Assembly: GCA_036752905.1 (NCBI GenBank)
Contig: DAIORT010000007.1
Location: forward strand, 37,421-101,420
Direction of reading: 5' to 3'
Source: UBA4877 sp002399345
Lineage (GTDB): Bacteria > Bacillota > Thermoanaerobacteria > Thermoanaerobacterales > UBA4877
DNA: 64,000 nt
Shown: positions 17,671-27,199 of the stretch, one piece after another
Position numbering within the stretch: the first letter of the stretch is position 1
Layout of the letters: each line of letters opens with the position of its first letter
Program-made: the position numbers and the translations under genes
Notes under the pieces: generated by a model
Databases searched by the model: none
Told to the model about the DNA's origin: nothing
What the model saw: the letters and a program-made list of their open reading frames with translations, nothing else

Positions 17671-17687
17671 AAAAAGATGCAATCTGT

Positions 17688-17712
17688 CCCGGGCAATAGG
17701 CCCGGGTTTTTT
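17688..17712 (+). terminator. intrinsic terminator ending the sigma-54 operon
   Basis: CCCGGG stem with a short loop followed by TTTTTT, 18 bases after the dehydrogenase stop and touching the convergent gene's stop. Confidence 0.9.
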
Positions 17713-18889
17713 AATCTCCGCTTACAAATTCTCCTATGCGCTTAAACGCTTCCTCTATATTTTTTAGCTGTGTTCCCAGATTGATGCGGATATATCCTTC
17801 CCCGTTGCCTATAAATTCATTCCCGCTTTCCACCAACACACCTTTCTCCTTTGCAAGACGGTGGGTAAAGGTATCACTGTCCATCTTGGTACTTTTTATA
17901 TTAACCCACAGCAGATAAGAGGATTCCATTTCCATGTAAGAGAGCTGTGGAATATGGGTATCAATATAACGGCAAGCACAGCGGTAATTCTTTTTTAGGT
18001 AGTCTTTAAGTTCCTGTGTATATTCCTCCCCCTCATTGTAACATGCGACCAGTGCAATAATGCCGAATACCGTGGGTGAAGTAATAGAATTTTTGGTTAG
18101 CCGGTCTCGGAAGGTCTTACGCAAATCATCATTTTCTATTATTGCATAAGAGGTTTTAAGGCCGCCTAAATTATACTGTTTATTTGGTGAAGACAGCAGA
18201 ATTACATTGTGGAAAAGGGCTCCGGTCTCAATGGAGGATGTATATGTCCCGTCAAAGATGAGCCCGCTGTGGACCTCATCGGAAATGACGATAGTCTCAT
18301 ACTTTTGGCACAGGGAAAGCAACGTATTAAGTTCCTCCCTGCTCCATATCCTTCCGGACGGATTGTGTGGGTTACAGAGCATATAAAGCTTTGGCCGATA
18401 TCTTTTTAACTGTTCTTCCATCTTGTTGAAATCTATATAATAGCGATTGTTTTTCACGATTAATTCATTTTCTATCACCTTTACACCATGGGCCTTAGCC
18501 GCCCTTTCAAAAGGCTGATATACCGGTGTACTCAGCATTACATAGTCATCTTTTTTGCAAAATGCCTGTACCGTATAATGAAGTGTTGAAACCGTGCCAT
18601 AACACAATGTAAGCCATTCTCTTTTAGGTGATGTGTTATGATGCCGCTTGAAATAATTCATTACTGCTTCATAAAAGTCATCATAGACATAGGTGTAGCC
18701 AAACACCCCGATATCCACGGCCTGATGCAGCTTATCAAGCAGCTCTTGCGGTGCACGGAAATCCATATCTGCAATCCACATGGGGATATAGTCATCTATC
18801 ACCTCGCCGTATTGTTGTTCTATTATTTTTTTATCCCATTTGCGGCACTTCTCTGCAAAGCGGTCGGGGAAAACATCAAAATCATTCAT
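17711..18889 (-). CDS. MalY/PatB-type PLP-dependent C-S lyase or aminotransferase
   Basis: Fold-type I PLP enzyme of 392 residues. The N-terminus RKWDKKIIEQQYGEVIDDYIPMWIADMDF is the MalY/PatB signature; CNPHNPSGRIW, SDEVHSGLIFDG and the PLP-lysine region SSPNKQYNLGGLKTSY follow, and the C-terminal RINLGTQ holds the carboxylate-binding Arg. Such enzymes cleave cystathionine or cysteine conjugates. The ATG at 18889 is chosen over 18916 because GGGAGGAAGG lies just before it. It overlaps the M42 peptidase by 8 bases and ends the PTS/peptidase operon, where it may process an amino acid released by the peptidases. Confidence 0.88.
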   Translation of the reverse strand: MNDFDVFPDRFAEKCRKWDKKIIEQQYGEVIDDYIPMWIADMDFRAPQELLDKLHQAVDIGVFGYTYVYDDFYEAVMNYFKRHHNTSPKREWLTLCYGTVSTLHYTVQAFCKKDDYVMLSTPVYQPFERAAKAHGVKVIENELIVKNNRYYIDFNKMEEQLKRYRPKLYMLCNPHNPSGRIWSREELNTLLSLCQKYETIVISDEVHSGLIFDGTYTSSIETGALFHNVILLSSPNKQYNLGGLKTSYAIIENDDLRKTFRDRLTKNSITSPTVFGIIALVACYNEGEEYTQELKDYLKKNYRCACRYIDTHIPQLSYMEMESSYLLWVNIKSTKMDSDTFTHRLAKEKGVLVESGNEFIGNGEGYIRINLGTQLKNIEEAFKRIGEFVSGD

Positions 18890-19946
18890 GTTCCTTCCTC
18901 CCGTGTGCAAAATCAACGGCAGACAGGAAAAATTCCTTATCCAGGCTTTTTATCAATTGTGTCATCAGCAATACAGCATTGTCCGCATCCAAAGAGCTGC
19001 CGATAGACCATGGGCTATGGCCGTACCGCAGCGGGATACCGATAACGGCACACACCGCGCCTTCGCGGGTCAGATGGGCCTGGCCGCCATCCGTACCGCC
19101 GTTACTGAACATATCCTGCTGCAGTGTTATAGCATTCTCATCAGCTATCCGCTGAATATGATCCAAAAAACGGGAAGACGGCACCATGGTCTTATCATAA
19201 TGCAAAAGCATTGGGCCGTGCCCTATCTGCCTGTTATTTGTGTGATTCCTTACAAGTTCATTTCTCCAGCAACCGACGTCAAGCACAATTACAATGTCCG
19301 GTCTTACCTTGAATGCCGATGTTTTACCACCTCTCAGGCCAACCTCTTCGCTGGAGGTACCCACCATATATAGCGCATTGGGAAGCTTGTCTTTGTCCAG
19401 GCCTTTTAATGTCTCCGCCATCACATAGCATCCCATCCTGTCATCCAGGGCCTTGCCAGCAAATGTACCGTCTATACCATAGGCCTGGCATTCACTGCTG
19501 AATGTCACCATGTCACCTACCCTTATGCCGAGCGAATAAACCTGTTCATCGGAAACAGCCCCGATATCGGTTACCAGGTCCTTGACATCGCCGTCATCAT
19601 ATACGGAATTTAAAACCCCGGGTATCTTTTGCCCAGACCTCGTCGTGACTCGTACTCCCTGCATAAACTTGGAGAATGTACGAACACTTCCAACAGGGAT
19701 GACATGCAGCATGCCGATCTCGCTGATGCTCCTTACCAGGAAACCCACTTCGTCCATATGGGCACATACCATTACCCGCGGGCCTCTATCGTCTCCATTC
19801 TTATGAAAGATGACAGAACCCAGCCTGTCAAAATCCATTTCATCCGAGAAATCCTTCATCTCGTCTATAAGTATGCCTCTTACCTCATCCTCATGCGATG
19901 CAACTGCATCTGCATCGCTTAACCTCTTTATCAAATCTATATTCAT
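18882..19946 (-). CDS. M42-family metallo-aminopeptidase
   Basis: Cytoplasmic co-catalytic zinc aminopeptidase of 354 residues (FrvX/YpdE/glutamyl aminopeptidase family). Metal and catalytic motifs are visible: CAHMDEVGFLV (about 60), KALDDRMGCYVMAE (about 175), GTSSEEVGLRGG (about 210) and a C-terminal FSNGGTDGGQAHLTREG. It lies between an M24 peptidase and a MalY-like lyase in a fructose-type PTS operon, the same linkage as ypdE and ypdF with the fry PTS genes in E. coli. The substrate may be a glycated or sugar-linked peptide; that is inference. Confidence 0.92.
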   Translation of the reverse strand: MNIDLIKRLSDADAVASHEDEVRGILIDEMKDFSDEMDFDRLGSVIFHKNGDDRGPRVMVCAHMDEVGFLVRSISEIGMLHVIPVGSVRTFSKFMQGVRVTTRSGQKIPGVLNSVYDDGDVKDLVTDIGAVSDEQVYSLGIRVGDMVTFSSECQAYGIDGTFAGKALDDRMGCYVMAETLKGLDKDKLPNALYMVGTSSEEVGLRGGKTSAFKVRPDIVIVLDVGCWRNELVRNHTNNRQIGHGPMLLHYDKTMVPSSRFLDHIQRIADENAITLQQDMFSNGGTDGGQAHLTREGAVCAVIGIPLRYGHSPWSIGSSLDADNAVLLMTQLIKSLDKEFFLSAVDFAHGRKEHE

Positions 19947-19953
19947 AAATGGA

Positions 19954-21027
19954 TTACTCCTTATCTGTAATGATTAACTGCTTGGGTGAGTGGGTGAGTA
20001 CCGAACGGCCGTCCTCTGTAACAAGCACGTCATCCTCAATCCTTACGCCGCCCAATCCCGGTATATATATGCCCGGCTCTACGGTAACAACCATACCGGC
20101 TAACATCCGCGACTGCTCGGTGGGAGATAGCCGTGGGTCTTCATGATCGCTTATTCCAAGGGAATGACCGAGGTTATGCCCGAAATACTCTCCGTATCCG
20201 GCTTTTTCTATAACCGAACGGGCCGCACGGTCCACATCGCAAAAACGCTCGCCGGCACGTATAGCCTCAATTCCCTTTTGCTGAGCCTCCCTGACGGTTT
20301 CATAGACCTCTGCAAGTTTCCGGCCAGGCCGCTTGCCCACTGCAAAGCTACGCGTGATATCGGAACAGTACTGGCCCACCTTCGCGCCAAAATCCATGGT
20401 AACAAGATCACCGATCTCGATACGCTTTGTACCCGCCTTGGCATGCGGCATAGCACCTCTAATGCCACTGGCGACTATAGTGTCAAAAGACTCCTTCATC
20501 GCACCGTTTTTCTTCATAAAGTAAACCAGCTCGTTTGCAACCTCATCCTCCTGCATACCCGGCCTTACAAAATCCAGTATGTGCAAATAGGCCTGGTCAG
20601 CAATTTCACAAGCCGACCGTATCTTTTCAATCTCCCTCTCATCCTTTACCTCCCGGATAGGATTGATATTAACGGAAACCAACGAAGCGTGAAGCTTGCC
20701 TTTTAAGGTAATATACCGGTCATATGAAATATCATCCCCCTCAACACCTATGGTATGTATATCCTCCCTATCTATAATTTCATTTACGATCATATCATAG
20801 GTGTTTTCGGCAGTCATAAGTAAAACATGTCCTTCCCGGTTGTTTTGACGAACCTGCTCATAATAGCGCGAATCCACAATGACATATTTCGCTTGCTGTG
20901 TAACCAACACATATCCTGAGTGGCTGTATAGGCCGGAAAGATAAAACTTATTATGATAAGATGTACACAGCATTGCCTGTACATTAGATTCCGATAAAAT
21001 CTTATGGCACTTTTCTAATCTGTTCAT
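19954..21027 (-). CDS. M24-family Xaa-Pro aminopeptidase
   Basis: A 357-residue pita-bread metallopeptidase (YpdF/PepQ/aminopeptidase P type). The N-terminal creatinase-like domain spans about 1-130. The metal ligands are in VTMDFGAKVGQYCSDITRSF (two Asp), GHNLGHSLGISDHEDP (His), VVTVEPGIYIPGLGGVRIEDD (two Glu). Length is normal. AGGAGGAAATT precedes the ATG. It follows the PTS IIC gene after a hairpin and is 7 bases before the M42 peptidase, so the two peptidases are co-expressed and probably act in sequence on imported peptides. Confidence 0.93.
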   Translation of the reverse strand: MNRLEKCHKILSESNVQAMLCTSYHNKFYLSGLYSHSGYVLVTQQAKYVIVDSRYYEQVRQNNREGHVLLMTAENTYDMIVNEIIDREDIHTIGVEGDDISYDRYITLKGKLHASLVSVNINPIREVKDEREIEKIRSACEIADQAYLHILDFVRPGMQEDEVANELVYFMKKNGAMKESFDTIVASGIRGAMPHAKAGTKRIEIGDLVTMDFGAKVGQYCSDITRSFAVGKRPGRKLAEVYETVREAQQKGIEAIRAGERFCDVDRAARSVIEKAGYGEYFGHNLGHSLGISDHEDPRLSPTEQSRMLAGMVVTVEPGIYIPGLGGVRIEDDVLVTEDGRSVLTHSPKQLIITDKE

Positions 21028-21044
21028 AATTTCCTCCTAAAATT

Positions 21045-21069
21045 AAGGAAGGGCAATATGCCCCTCCTT
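21045..21069 (-). promoter_or_regulatory. intercistronic stem-loop between IIC and M24 genes
   Basis: Minus strand AAGGAGGGGC/GCCCTTCCTT imperfect stem around ATATT, no T-run. Likely separates expression of the PTS and peptidase parts of the operon. Confidence 0.5.
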
Positions 21070-21084
21070 GTATATTCTTATATA

Positions 21085-22332
21085 TCAGTCGTTTGAGTCT
21101 ACTTCCAGTTTTCCCTCTTTGATCTGCTTATTTCTCGCAAAGATAACTATAAGAGCTGTGATCAATGAACCGATGGCAATACCGGCAATATAGGCACCTA
21201 TATTGGATATAAGCGGCCAGGCCCATATGGCGGATTCAGGGAACCACTGAACCGCGCCCAGGGCAACCCCTGCTGTCCCTCCGACTATAGCACCTATCAT
21301 ATAGGCCGGCACGGCAATGGATGGCTTTTCCAGTGCAAAGGGTATGGAGCCCTCGCTGATACCCATGAATGCAAGAAATATAGCGGTCTTGCCCTGCGGA
21401 TAAAACTGCCTGTCAAAAACATGCCTTCCCACTATATATTTATCTATCAGTGTAGCAAGACCAAGACCGATAGGAGGGATAACTATAGCAATGCTGCGGG
21501 CCGTAATCGGCAGCAGCTTATCTGTTGTAAAGCTCAAAGCCACAAATCCTGCAGCCTTGTTGATAGGACCACCCAGGTCGATAGCCGTTGCTGCGGCAAG
21601 CACAATAGCATACCCATATTCTCCTGCGGCACCGGCTGCACTCAGAGCCACCTTTATCCAAGAATTTATTACCCCGCCAATAGGTGTAACAACATATTGC
21701 ATACCAAGCATAACACTGACAGCAGCAATAATAGGAATAAGAAATGTTGTTTTAAAAGCAAGCATATTATGACTTAACTTAATAGTCTTATTCATCCATT
21801 TCACAAAATAACCAACTGCAATAGCAATAATGGTCGCTCCTAAAAACGTGGAAGCGACCGGAGTATTTGCCGCCCACTTGCCGTCCACAATGCTTAAGAC
21901 AGAGGTCGGCTGCGTAGCTACCAGGCCTCCGATAAATCCGGCCGGGAATGCCATCTTACCGCCGATCGAATTCGCCATGAATGCTGCAAACATCGGTATG
22001 GCAAAGCTAAATAATGTCCCTCCGAATTCAGAAGCCAGATTGGCGAATTTCAGCCAGCCCAGCGCGGAACCGGTATAATTTCCGGAATTCATCGCATCTA
22101 ATATTCCCATAGACGGATCGACACCCAGTATAACATAGGGTATAATCTGAGAAAATGCCAAAATCAATCCGCCCATAATCAGGAAAGGAATCATGTTGGA
22201 AATACCGGTCATTATATGCTTGGAAAATTCATCCCAAGTGCTTTTCTCTCCTGATGAAGGGTTAGTAGAACCAATATTAAGCTTTGTCTTATTGGCTCCG
22301 CCGTTTATTGCACTTCTTTTATGAACTGCCAT
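21085..22332 (-). CDS. PTS fructose-type IIC permease
   Basis: Membrane permease of 415 residues with nine or ten helices. It follows the fructose-specific IIC family: HIMTGISNMIPFLIMGGLILA near residue 40, the PAGFIGGLVATQPTSVL and GGVINSW regions, AIDLGGPINKAAGF and GISEGSIPFALEKP, which hold the sugar-binding and phospho-transfer loops. Subunits IIB and IIA are encoded just upstream as separate proteins, as in the E. coli fry/frw systems. AAGGAGGAG precedes the ATG. Confidence 0.92.
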   Translation of the reverse strand: MAVHKRSAINGGANKTKLNIGSTNPSSGEKSTWDEFSKHIMTGISNMIPFLIMGGLILAFSQIIPYVILGVDPSMGILDAMNSGNYTGSALGWLKFANLASEFGGTLFSFAIPMFAAFMANSIGGKMAFPAGFIGGLVATQPTSVLSIVDGKWAANTPVASTFLGATIIAIAVGYFVKWMNKTIKLSHNMLAFKTTFLIPIIAAVSVMLGMQYVVTPIGGVINSWIKVALSAAGAAGEYGYAIVLAAATAIDLGGPINKAAGFVALSFTTDKLLPITARSIAIVIPPIGLGLATLIDKYIVGRHVFDRQFYPQGKTAIFLAFMGISEGSIPFALEKPSIAVPAYMIGAIVGGTAGVALGAVQWFPESAIWAWPLISNIGAYIAGIAIGSLITALIVIFARNKQIKEGKLEVDSND

Positions 22333-22363
22333 TCTAACTCCTCCTTAAGGTACTAATTTTATA

Positions 22364-22693
22364 CTACTTCTCCGAGGCAATCATTTCCTCAATCTCCTTA
22401 ATTGTGCCCTTGGCGTTTTTAATAGCATCCTGCAGGCTGATTTCATACACATCGTAGTTATCAAAACGCTCATTATTCTCAGGTGTGATCGCCACAGCCT
22501 GGATGATAATGTCCGCCTCCGCCAGATCCTGCGGGGTAAGCTCGTTTTGAATACCATCCGCCCCCTGCGTTTCAATCTTCACATCATACCCAAGCTCCTT
22601 TGCCGCTTCCTCCAGTGACTGTGCAGCCATAAAGGTATGGGCCAGGCCCATTGTGCATGCACACAGAGCCACTAATTTTTTCTTTTTTGTCAT
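22364..22693 (-). CDS. PTS fructose-type IIB phosphocarrier
   Basis: A 109-residue cytoplasmic IIB. The phospho-cysteine lies in LCACTMGLAHTFMAAQSLEEAAKELG near residue 12, and KIETQGADGIQNELT is the typical fructose IIB continuation. The gene stands between IIA and IIC in one transcription unit; AAAGGAGG precedes the ATG. Length and motif order match FrwB/FryB-like proteins. Confidence 0.93.
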   Translation of the reverse strand: MTKKKKLVALCACTMGLAHTFMAAQSLEEAAKELGYDVKIETQGADGIQNELTPQDLAEADIIIQAVAITPENNERFDNYDVYEISLQDAIKNAKGTIKEIEEMIASEK

Positions 22694-22708
22694 AACCTGC
22701 GCCTCCTT

Positions 22709-23170
22709 TTAATTATTTAGTGCCTTTTCTACAATACCGAATATCTCATCGGGATCGCCTGAATTCAGCATGGTGCTTTGAAAATCAGCGCTAACCAGTT
22801 TGCGCGCCAGTGAAGATATAAGCTTTAAGTGCACCGTACTCTCCACTTCTTTTGGAACCAGCAGCGCAAAAACCACCACTATCGGCTTCCCATCCATAGA
22901 TGGCCAGTCTATACCATTCTTTGTTTTAACCACCATCACCGAAGGTCTTATGACATCCTCACAACGTGTATGCGGAATAGCAAAACCGTCATCGAAGCCG
23001 GTACTCCCTTCATTCTCCCGCTCCATAAAACCATCGATTGTCCCCTTCTCACTTGTGCTTATACCCAGCTTCACCGCTTTTTTTGCAATAAAGGCCAGGC
23101 ATTCCTCCTTTGTAGAAACATCCACATCCAAAAAAACATACTCCCTCTTAAAAACGCTATCTTTCTGCAT
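22709..23170 (-). CDS. PTS IIA component, fructose/mannitol type
   Basis: A 153-residue phosphocarrier accepting phosphate from HPr. The active His is in DGFAIPHTRCEDV near residue 65. The reading frame is open to 23188, but AAGGTG lies at a proper distance from the ATG at 23170 and family proteins begin with a short segment before REYVFLDVD, so 23170 is used. It overlaps the regulator's end by 14 bases and so is translationally coupled to it. Confidence 0.9.
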   Translation of the reverse strand: MQKDSVFKREYVFLDVDVSTKEECLAFIAKKAVKLGISTSEKGTIDGFMERENEGSTGFDDGFAIPHTRCEDVIRPSVMVVKTKNGIDWPSMDGKPIVVVFALLVPKEVESTVHLKLISSLARKLVSADFQSTMLNSGDPDEIFGIVEKALNN

Positions 23171-25037
23171 ATGTGTCATCACCTTCAAAAGAAAATTTTT
23201 TTATAAATTCGTCATAAGATGAGGAATCAATCAGTTTGTTCACCTGCTTTATATCCTTTATGTGTCCGTACAACTGACGGAACATAGATGCATTGGCACT
23301 TTCAGCACCATTAAAGCTGATAAAGAAGAGCAGCTGAACGTTTTCTTCCCCCCATTTAATTGGCTGTCTTAAAATACCTATCCCTATCACAGAAGGCAGA
23401 TCCCCTTGAAAGATAGCATGAGGAACAGCCACCAAATTCCCAATGTCGGTAGAGGATTTCTCCTCCCTCATTTTTACCGCTTCCAATGTATCTTTTTGAA
23501 TGAGGCCTTTAGACTTCATTCTCTCCCCAATCTCTTCAATTGCCTCATCCCGTGTTTGCGCCGTCAAGTGAAAAAATGCCTTCCGGCGAAATAAGGAAGT
23601 AAGATTGGGTTTTTTGTTCCCGCCATGGTATAAAGCATTCTTTATACGTACAATACAATCACTGCCCAAAAAATCCTCGATAACCACCAGCGGAATATTA
23701 CTATGATAATCATCTATATCAACGGTGGAAATAATAATATCAGGATCCTGAACAAGGGCGCTTTCAAGATAATGAATAGGATAAACACCCACAATCTCAA
23801 TCTCCGGTATTTCCCTGCTGATTCGCTCAGTAATAATCTGGCTTGTTCCCAATCCGTAGCTGCACAAAACAACGGCTTTCTTGCGGCTATTCATCCTCTC
23901 GTGGGATGCCCCGAAATGCATGGCGAGATACCCCAGCTCATCTTCGCTTATCTTAACGTCATAATCTTCTTCAATCTTCTGCGCCAAAAAAATCGCATAA
24001 TTCATCTCCACAGGATATCTCTTTTTAATATGACCTAGCAAGGGATTCTTCACAGGTATACTCCCCTGCATCCGTTCCAACAGGATTTTTATGTGCAAAG
24101 ATAATGATTCAATAAGCTTTTTATCTGCGGAATAGTCACAACCTGAAATAAGTGAAATCTGTTTGACCTGATCAAGTACAAAGGCACGCAGGTTTTTTTC
24201 CACATCCAGTTTATCCGCCTCAAAACTCTGAATCACCGGTCCGGATAGCGCCGCAATATATTTAAACTCTTCATCACTCAGCCTAATATCAAAGGACTTA
24301 GCCAAGGGATCCATAATCCGGTGAATCTCCTCAAGATGATTTAAGTGACCGCCCTTAGGAAGAGTAATATGTGTCAAACGAAAACCCTGCCTCACCCGTG
24401 AAAAGCAAACGGCAATACGCATAGAAAGATTACGGATATCCCTATCTGCCGCAACAACATGATCCTGCTTTAAGTTTTTAAAAACGGTTTCATCTATCTG
24501 TTTGTACTCCTCTTCACTTATATAAGAAAGCTTAACCCGGAAATCACCTTGCCCGCTATAAAAACCTATATCAGTAAGCAGTGTGCGTATATTAGTCTCC
24601 TCACCCTCTATAAAAAGCCCGTAATATGGCTTTGAAGATAAAATAAGACCGTATTTATGAAGATAATCTCTAATGGAGGGCATAAGCTTATTTATAGTTG
24701 AAGTACTTAAGTATACATATTCAGAAAGCGTTTCTACAGTAACGGGCTGAAACCTAATGATCTCCAAAAGTATGCTAGTCACACGTCCTGCATCATCATC
24801 GTAATATTCACTACGTAAAAGCTTCTTAATCGCTCTTATGTCACCCTTTAGCTCATAACCCACGTTGCTTGGAACAATCCCAAATCCATACCTTTTTATC
24901 TCATTATTAATACTTTTGACATATCGTTTGACAGTTCGTGATGAAATGTCCATCAGCTTGGCAATGTCCTCTGCCGTCAGCGGGGACTGCGTATTACTGA
25001 GATGCTGTATCAGCTTAATCTGTGTATTTGTCAGCAT
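23157..25037 (-). CDS. BglG-family PTS regulator with PRD, IIB and IIA domains
   Basis: A 626-residue regulator. An HTH_11-type domain at 1-60 (TNTQIKLIQHLSNTQSPLTAEDIAKLMDIS region), a second HTH (about 85-140), PRD1 (about 190-290), PRD2 (about 300-400, ending EDELGYLAMHFGASHERM), a GatB-like IIB (VVLCSYGLGTSQIITERI, near 402) and a C-terminal IIA domain with the active His in VAVPHAIF near 560. It shares its architecture with the regulator at 342 but the two proteins are not close copies. It is the first gene of the fructose-type PTS and peptidase operon and is its probable activator. GAGGTG precedes the ATG. Confidence 0.9.
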   Translation of the reverse strand: MLTNTQIKLIQHLSNTQSPLTAEDIAKLMDISSRTVKRYVKSINNEIKRYGFGIVPSNVGYELKGDIRAIKKLLRSEYYDDDAGRVTSILLEIIRFQPVTVETLSEYVYLSTSTINKLMPSIRDYLHKYGLILSSKPYYGLFIEGEETNIRTLLTDIGFYSGQGDFRVKLSYISEEEYKQIDETVFKNLKQDHVVAADRDIRNLSMRIAVCFSRVRQGFRLTHITLPKGGHLNHLEEIHRIMDPLAKSFDIRLSDEEFKYIAALSGPVIQSFEADKLDVEKNLRAFVLDQVKQISLISGCDYSADKKLIESLSLHIKILLERMQGSIPVKNPLLGHIKKRYPVEMNYAIFLAQKIEEDYDVKISEDELGYLAMHFGASHERMNSRKKAVVLCSYGLGTSQIITERISREIPEIEIVGVYPIHYLESALVQDPDIIISTVDIDDYHSNIPLVVIEDFLGSDCIVRIKNALYHGGNKKPNLTSLFRRKAFFHLTAQTRDEAIEEIGERMKSKGLIQKDTLEAVKMREEKSSTDIGNLVAVPHAIFQGDLPSVIGIGILRQPIKWGEENVQLLFFISFNGAESANASMFRQLYGHIKDIKQVNKLIDSSSYDEFIKKFSFEGDDTYAER

Positions 25038-25282
25038 CTAATCACCTCACCTGATTAATTCTCACCGTTAACTTTATTATAACTTTCTGTTCGGAAATTT
25101 CATTATAATCTTTGACATGGACCAGGGACAGCAAATATGGATCAACAAATCTGTTATTTATTTAAATCGGTTTAGCAAAAACTGTGCATCCTATATTACT
25201 ATTTACCATTTCATATTTCTCATGCCTGTCTGTTCTATATTTATTATTTAATATAAAATCATGCTGGAAAATGCACAGTGGG

Positions 25283-25680
25283 CTAAAGATATAAATATGC
25301 CCGTATCCTGGCATAAGCTATTCCTTTAATAAAAATTAGGTAAGGCTGCCTCTCGTCGCCTACCGAATATATATCGCCCAAAGACGGCATTACCTCAAGA
25401 GCTTTTTTCTGTGTCTCCTCGGAAGTTGCAAAAACAGCCTTGCCACAGATACGGAGCGTATTGCCCTTACCGTCATAGCAGGCTATCTCAACTTTGGGAT
25501 TAGCCACAAGTTGTTTTATACATGGCTTTATAGTTATCGGTGCAAAATGCCAGTTTGCCACCGCAATCCATAAAAAAACCAATAGGCCGCACGTGAGGCT
25601 GATCGCCATCCGTCGTTGCCAAATAGTATACCCCTGCCTTGTTTAAAAAGTCCAATACTTTTTTAAAAGCTTGTATTCAG
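25283..25680 (-). pseudogene. broken pyridoxamine-phosphate-oxidase-fold flavoprotein
   Basis: Three frames together give a typical small FMN-binding split-barrel protein: NTSFKKVLDFLNKAGVYYLA, TTDGDQPHVRPIGFFMDCGG, then QLVANPKVEIACYDGKGNTLR and AVFATSEETQKKALEVMPSL. The expected ATG is CTG at 25680, an extra T after AGCTTT shifts frame, and an extra A in TATAAAACAA near 25525 shifts it again. The C-terminal end after IYSVGDERQ also departs from the family. Several lesions mean it is inactive. It lies divergent to an HxlR-type gene that is also broken, a common regulator/target pairing. Confidence 0.8.
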
Positions 25681-25779
25681 GTTTATACTATAATATGGTT
25701 ATACGACTAAGTAAATATAATTTAAGAACGCAGATTATTATTACTTAGTATGTAAAAACATACTATTGAGATTTGAGGG

Positions 25780-26180
25780 ATGAGTAATGGATGCAAAAAT
25801 AAAAAAGTGAGTGCAAGGTTAGCTGAACAATCAAATAAAGACTTGCTTTGTCCGATACGTTATATGTTGAATTTGCTTGGTGGAAAGTGGAAACTTCCTA
25901 TTATATGTATGTTATCAGGCGGAACTCCATTAAGATTCAGCTCAATCAAAAGAAAATTGGGTGATATTTCAAACGTTATGTTGGCTCAGTCCTTGAAGGA
26001 GCTGGAATCATCCGGCATGATCCATCGCAAGCAATACCGCCAAGAGTGGAATATACCCTGACCAAGAAAGGCAAAAGCATACTGCCTGCATTTTCAAAAC
26101 TTGCGGAATGGGCGGCAATCGATATGCAGCATGAAACCGCTTGTGGACCTTCGTGCGGCCAATGTCAGGCAACACTGTGA
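25780..26180 (+). pseudogene. frameshifted HxlR-type transcriptional regulator
   Basis: The first frame encodes a normal HxlR winged helix (CPIRYMLNLLGGKWKLPIIC, LRFSSIKRKLGDISNVMLAQ, LKELESSGMIHRKQY) but then runs into QEWNIP and a stop near 26061. The family's continuation is in another frame: PPRVEYTLTKKGKSILPAFS, KLAEWAAIDM, ending CGPSCGQCQATL at 26180. A deletion of a few bases at the conserved Asn-Glu-Ile before PPRVEY explains the shift. The product would lack the last recognition and dimer helices. Loss here matches loss of the adjacent divergent flavoprotein gene. Confidence 0.85.
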
Positions 26181-26314
26181 TAATATTTGAAGGAAGCAGC
26201 CGTATAATTTGGCTACTCCCTTTAATTCCTGTTGACATCTCATAAACATATATTATCTTAACCGAAACGGCTTTACTGAAATTGTTTATTATCTGTCTGC
26301 AATGGCCCAAATAT

Positions 26315-27199
26315 CTATTCCTCAAATGTGAGATTAACCGGCCCTTCGGGAAGTCCGCTGCTTATATCCACGTCTGTCGTCGGAACACTGTCGTCTACCA
26401 ATTCAAAACGGACATTATCCAGCCACAGCTTTCCTTTGCCGCTTAAAAGCATACCCATGCTGACAACCGCGCTATTCTCCGGTACATCAAGCACGACGAA
26501 ATAATAATTCCAATCGGTACTTCCCTTTATCGCACGGCTTTGCATATTATCAAACTTTAATATATTGGTGTTTACACCATCAATGCGTACCCAAAGACCG
26601 CCCCAGCCCTCTACATCAGCTGCTTTGACAAAACCTGAAAACCGGATTCTTTTCCCCAGATAGTTTGCAGCTTTAAACTGTTGCATAACCGTTCCAAAGT
26701 CATCCTCTTCCATTTTCACTTCACGGCTCTTCAGAGAAACACTTTTTGCTCCTTTAAATAACATCTCTTTATCCAGTCCGTATTCATACTTTTTAGGTGT
26801 GCTTCCCGTCATGAACCATCCGGGAATAACCTTATTATTATCCATATTAATAACCTCCTCATCAATAATCAATCTGTGCATCACTCTGCGGTATTTACCG
26901 GGAGGAAGAGTATATATTTTTTTGAACGCACGAGTAAATGCCTCCTGGGAATTAAACCGGCAAATCATAGTAATCTCCATAATAGACATATCAGTCGACA
27001 TAAGCAGCCTTGCCGCTTTCGCCATTCTACGGCTTTTTATATATTCCCACATGTTCATTCCCGTCTCCCGCTTAAATATGCGTGCAAAATGATATTTAGA
27101 AAAACCCGCTTGCCCAGCAAGTATATCCAATGCTAAATCATCAAAAAGATGCCGCTCTATATGTGTAATCGTACCTTGAATATATTTAGAGTAATCCAT
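26315..27199 (-). CDS. AraC-family regulator with C-terminal beta-sandwich domain
   Basis: A 294-residue protein. The N-terminal 110 residues are a two-HTH AraC DNA-binding domain (LALDILAGQAGFSKYHFARIF and MSIMEITMICRFNSQEAFTRAF). Unlike most family members the HTH is N-terminal, followed by about 165 residues (130-294) with a jelly-roll-like pattern (GKRIRFSGFVKAADVEGWGG, KLWLDNVRFELV) resembling carbohydrate-binding beta-sandwich domains. Similar SoxS/Rob-like proteins carry effector domains there. ATG at 27199 has GGAGG 8 bases upstream; the frame continues to 27238 without a better signal. It stands alone and its target is unknown. Confidence 0.85.
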   Translation of the reverse strand: MDYSKYIQGTITHIERHLFDDLALDILAGQAGFSKYHFARIFKRETGMNMWEYIKSRRMAKAARLLMSTDMSIMEITMICRFNSQEAFTRAFKKIYTLPPGKYRRVMHRLIIDEEVINMDNNKVIPGWFMTGSTPKKYEYGLDKEMLFKGAKSVSLKSREVKMEEDDFGTVMQQFKAANYLGKRIRFSGFVKAADVEGWGGLWVRIDGVNTNILKFDNMQSRAIKGSTDWNYYFVVLDVPENSAVVSMGMLLSGKGKLWLDNVRFELVDDSVPTTDVDISSGLPEGPVNLTFEE

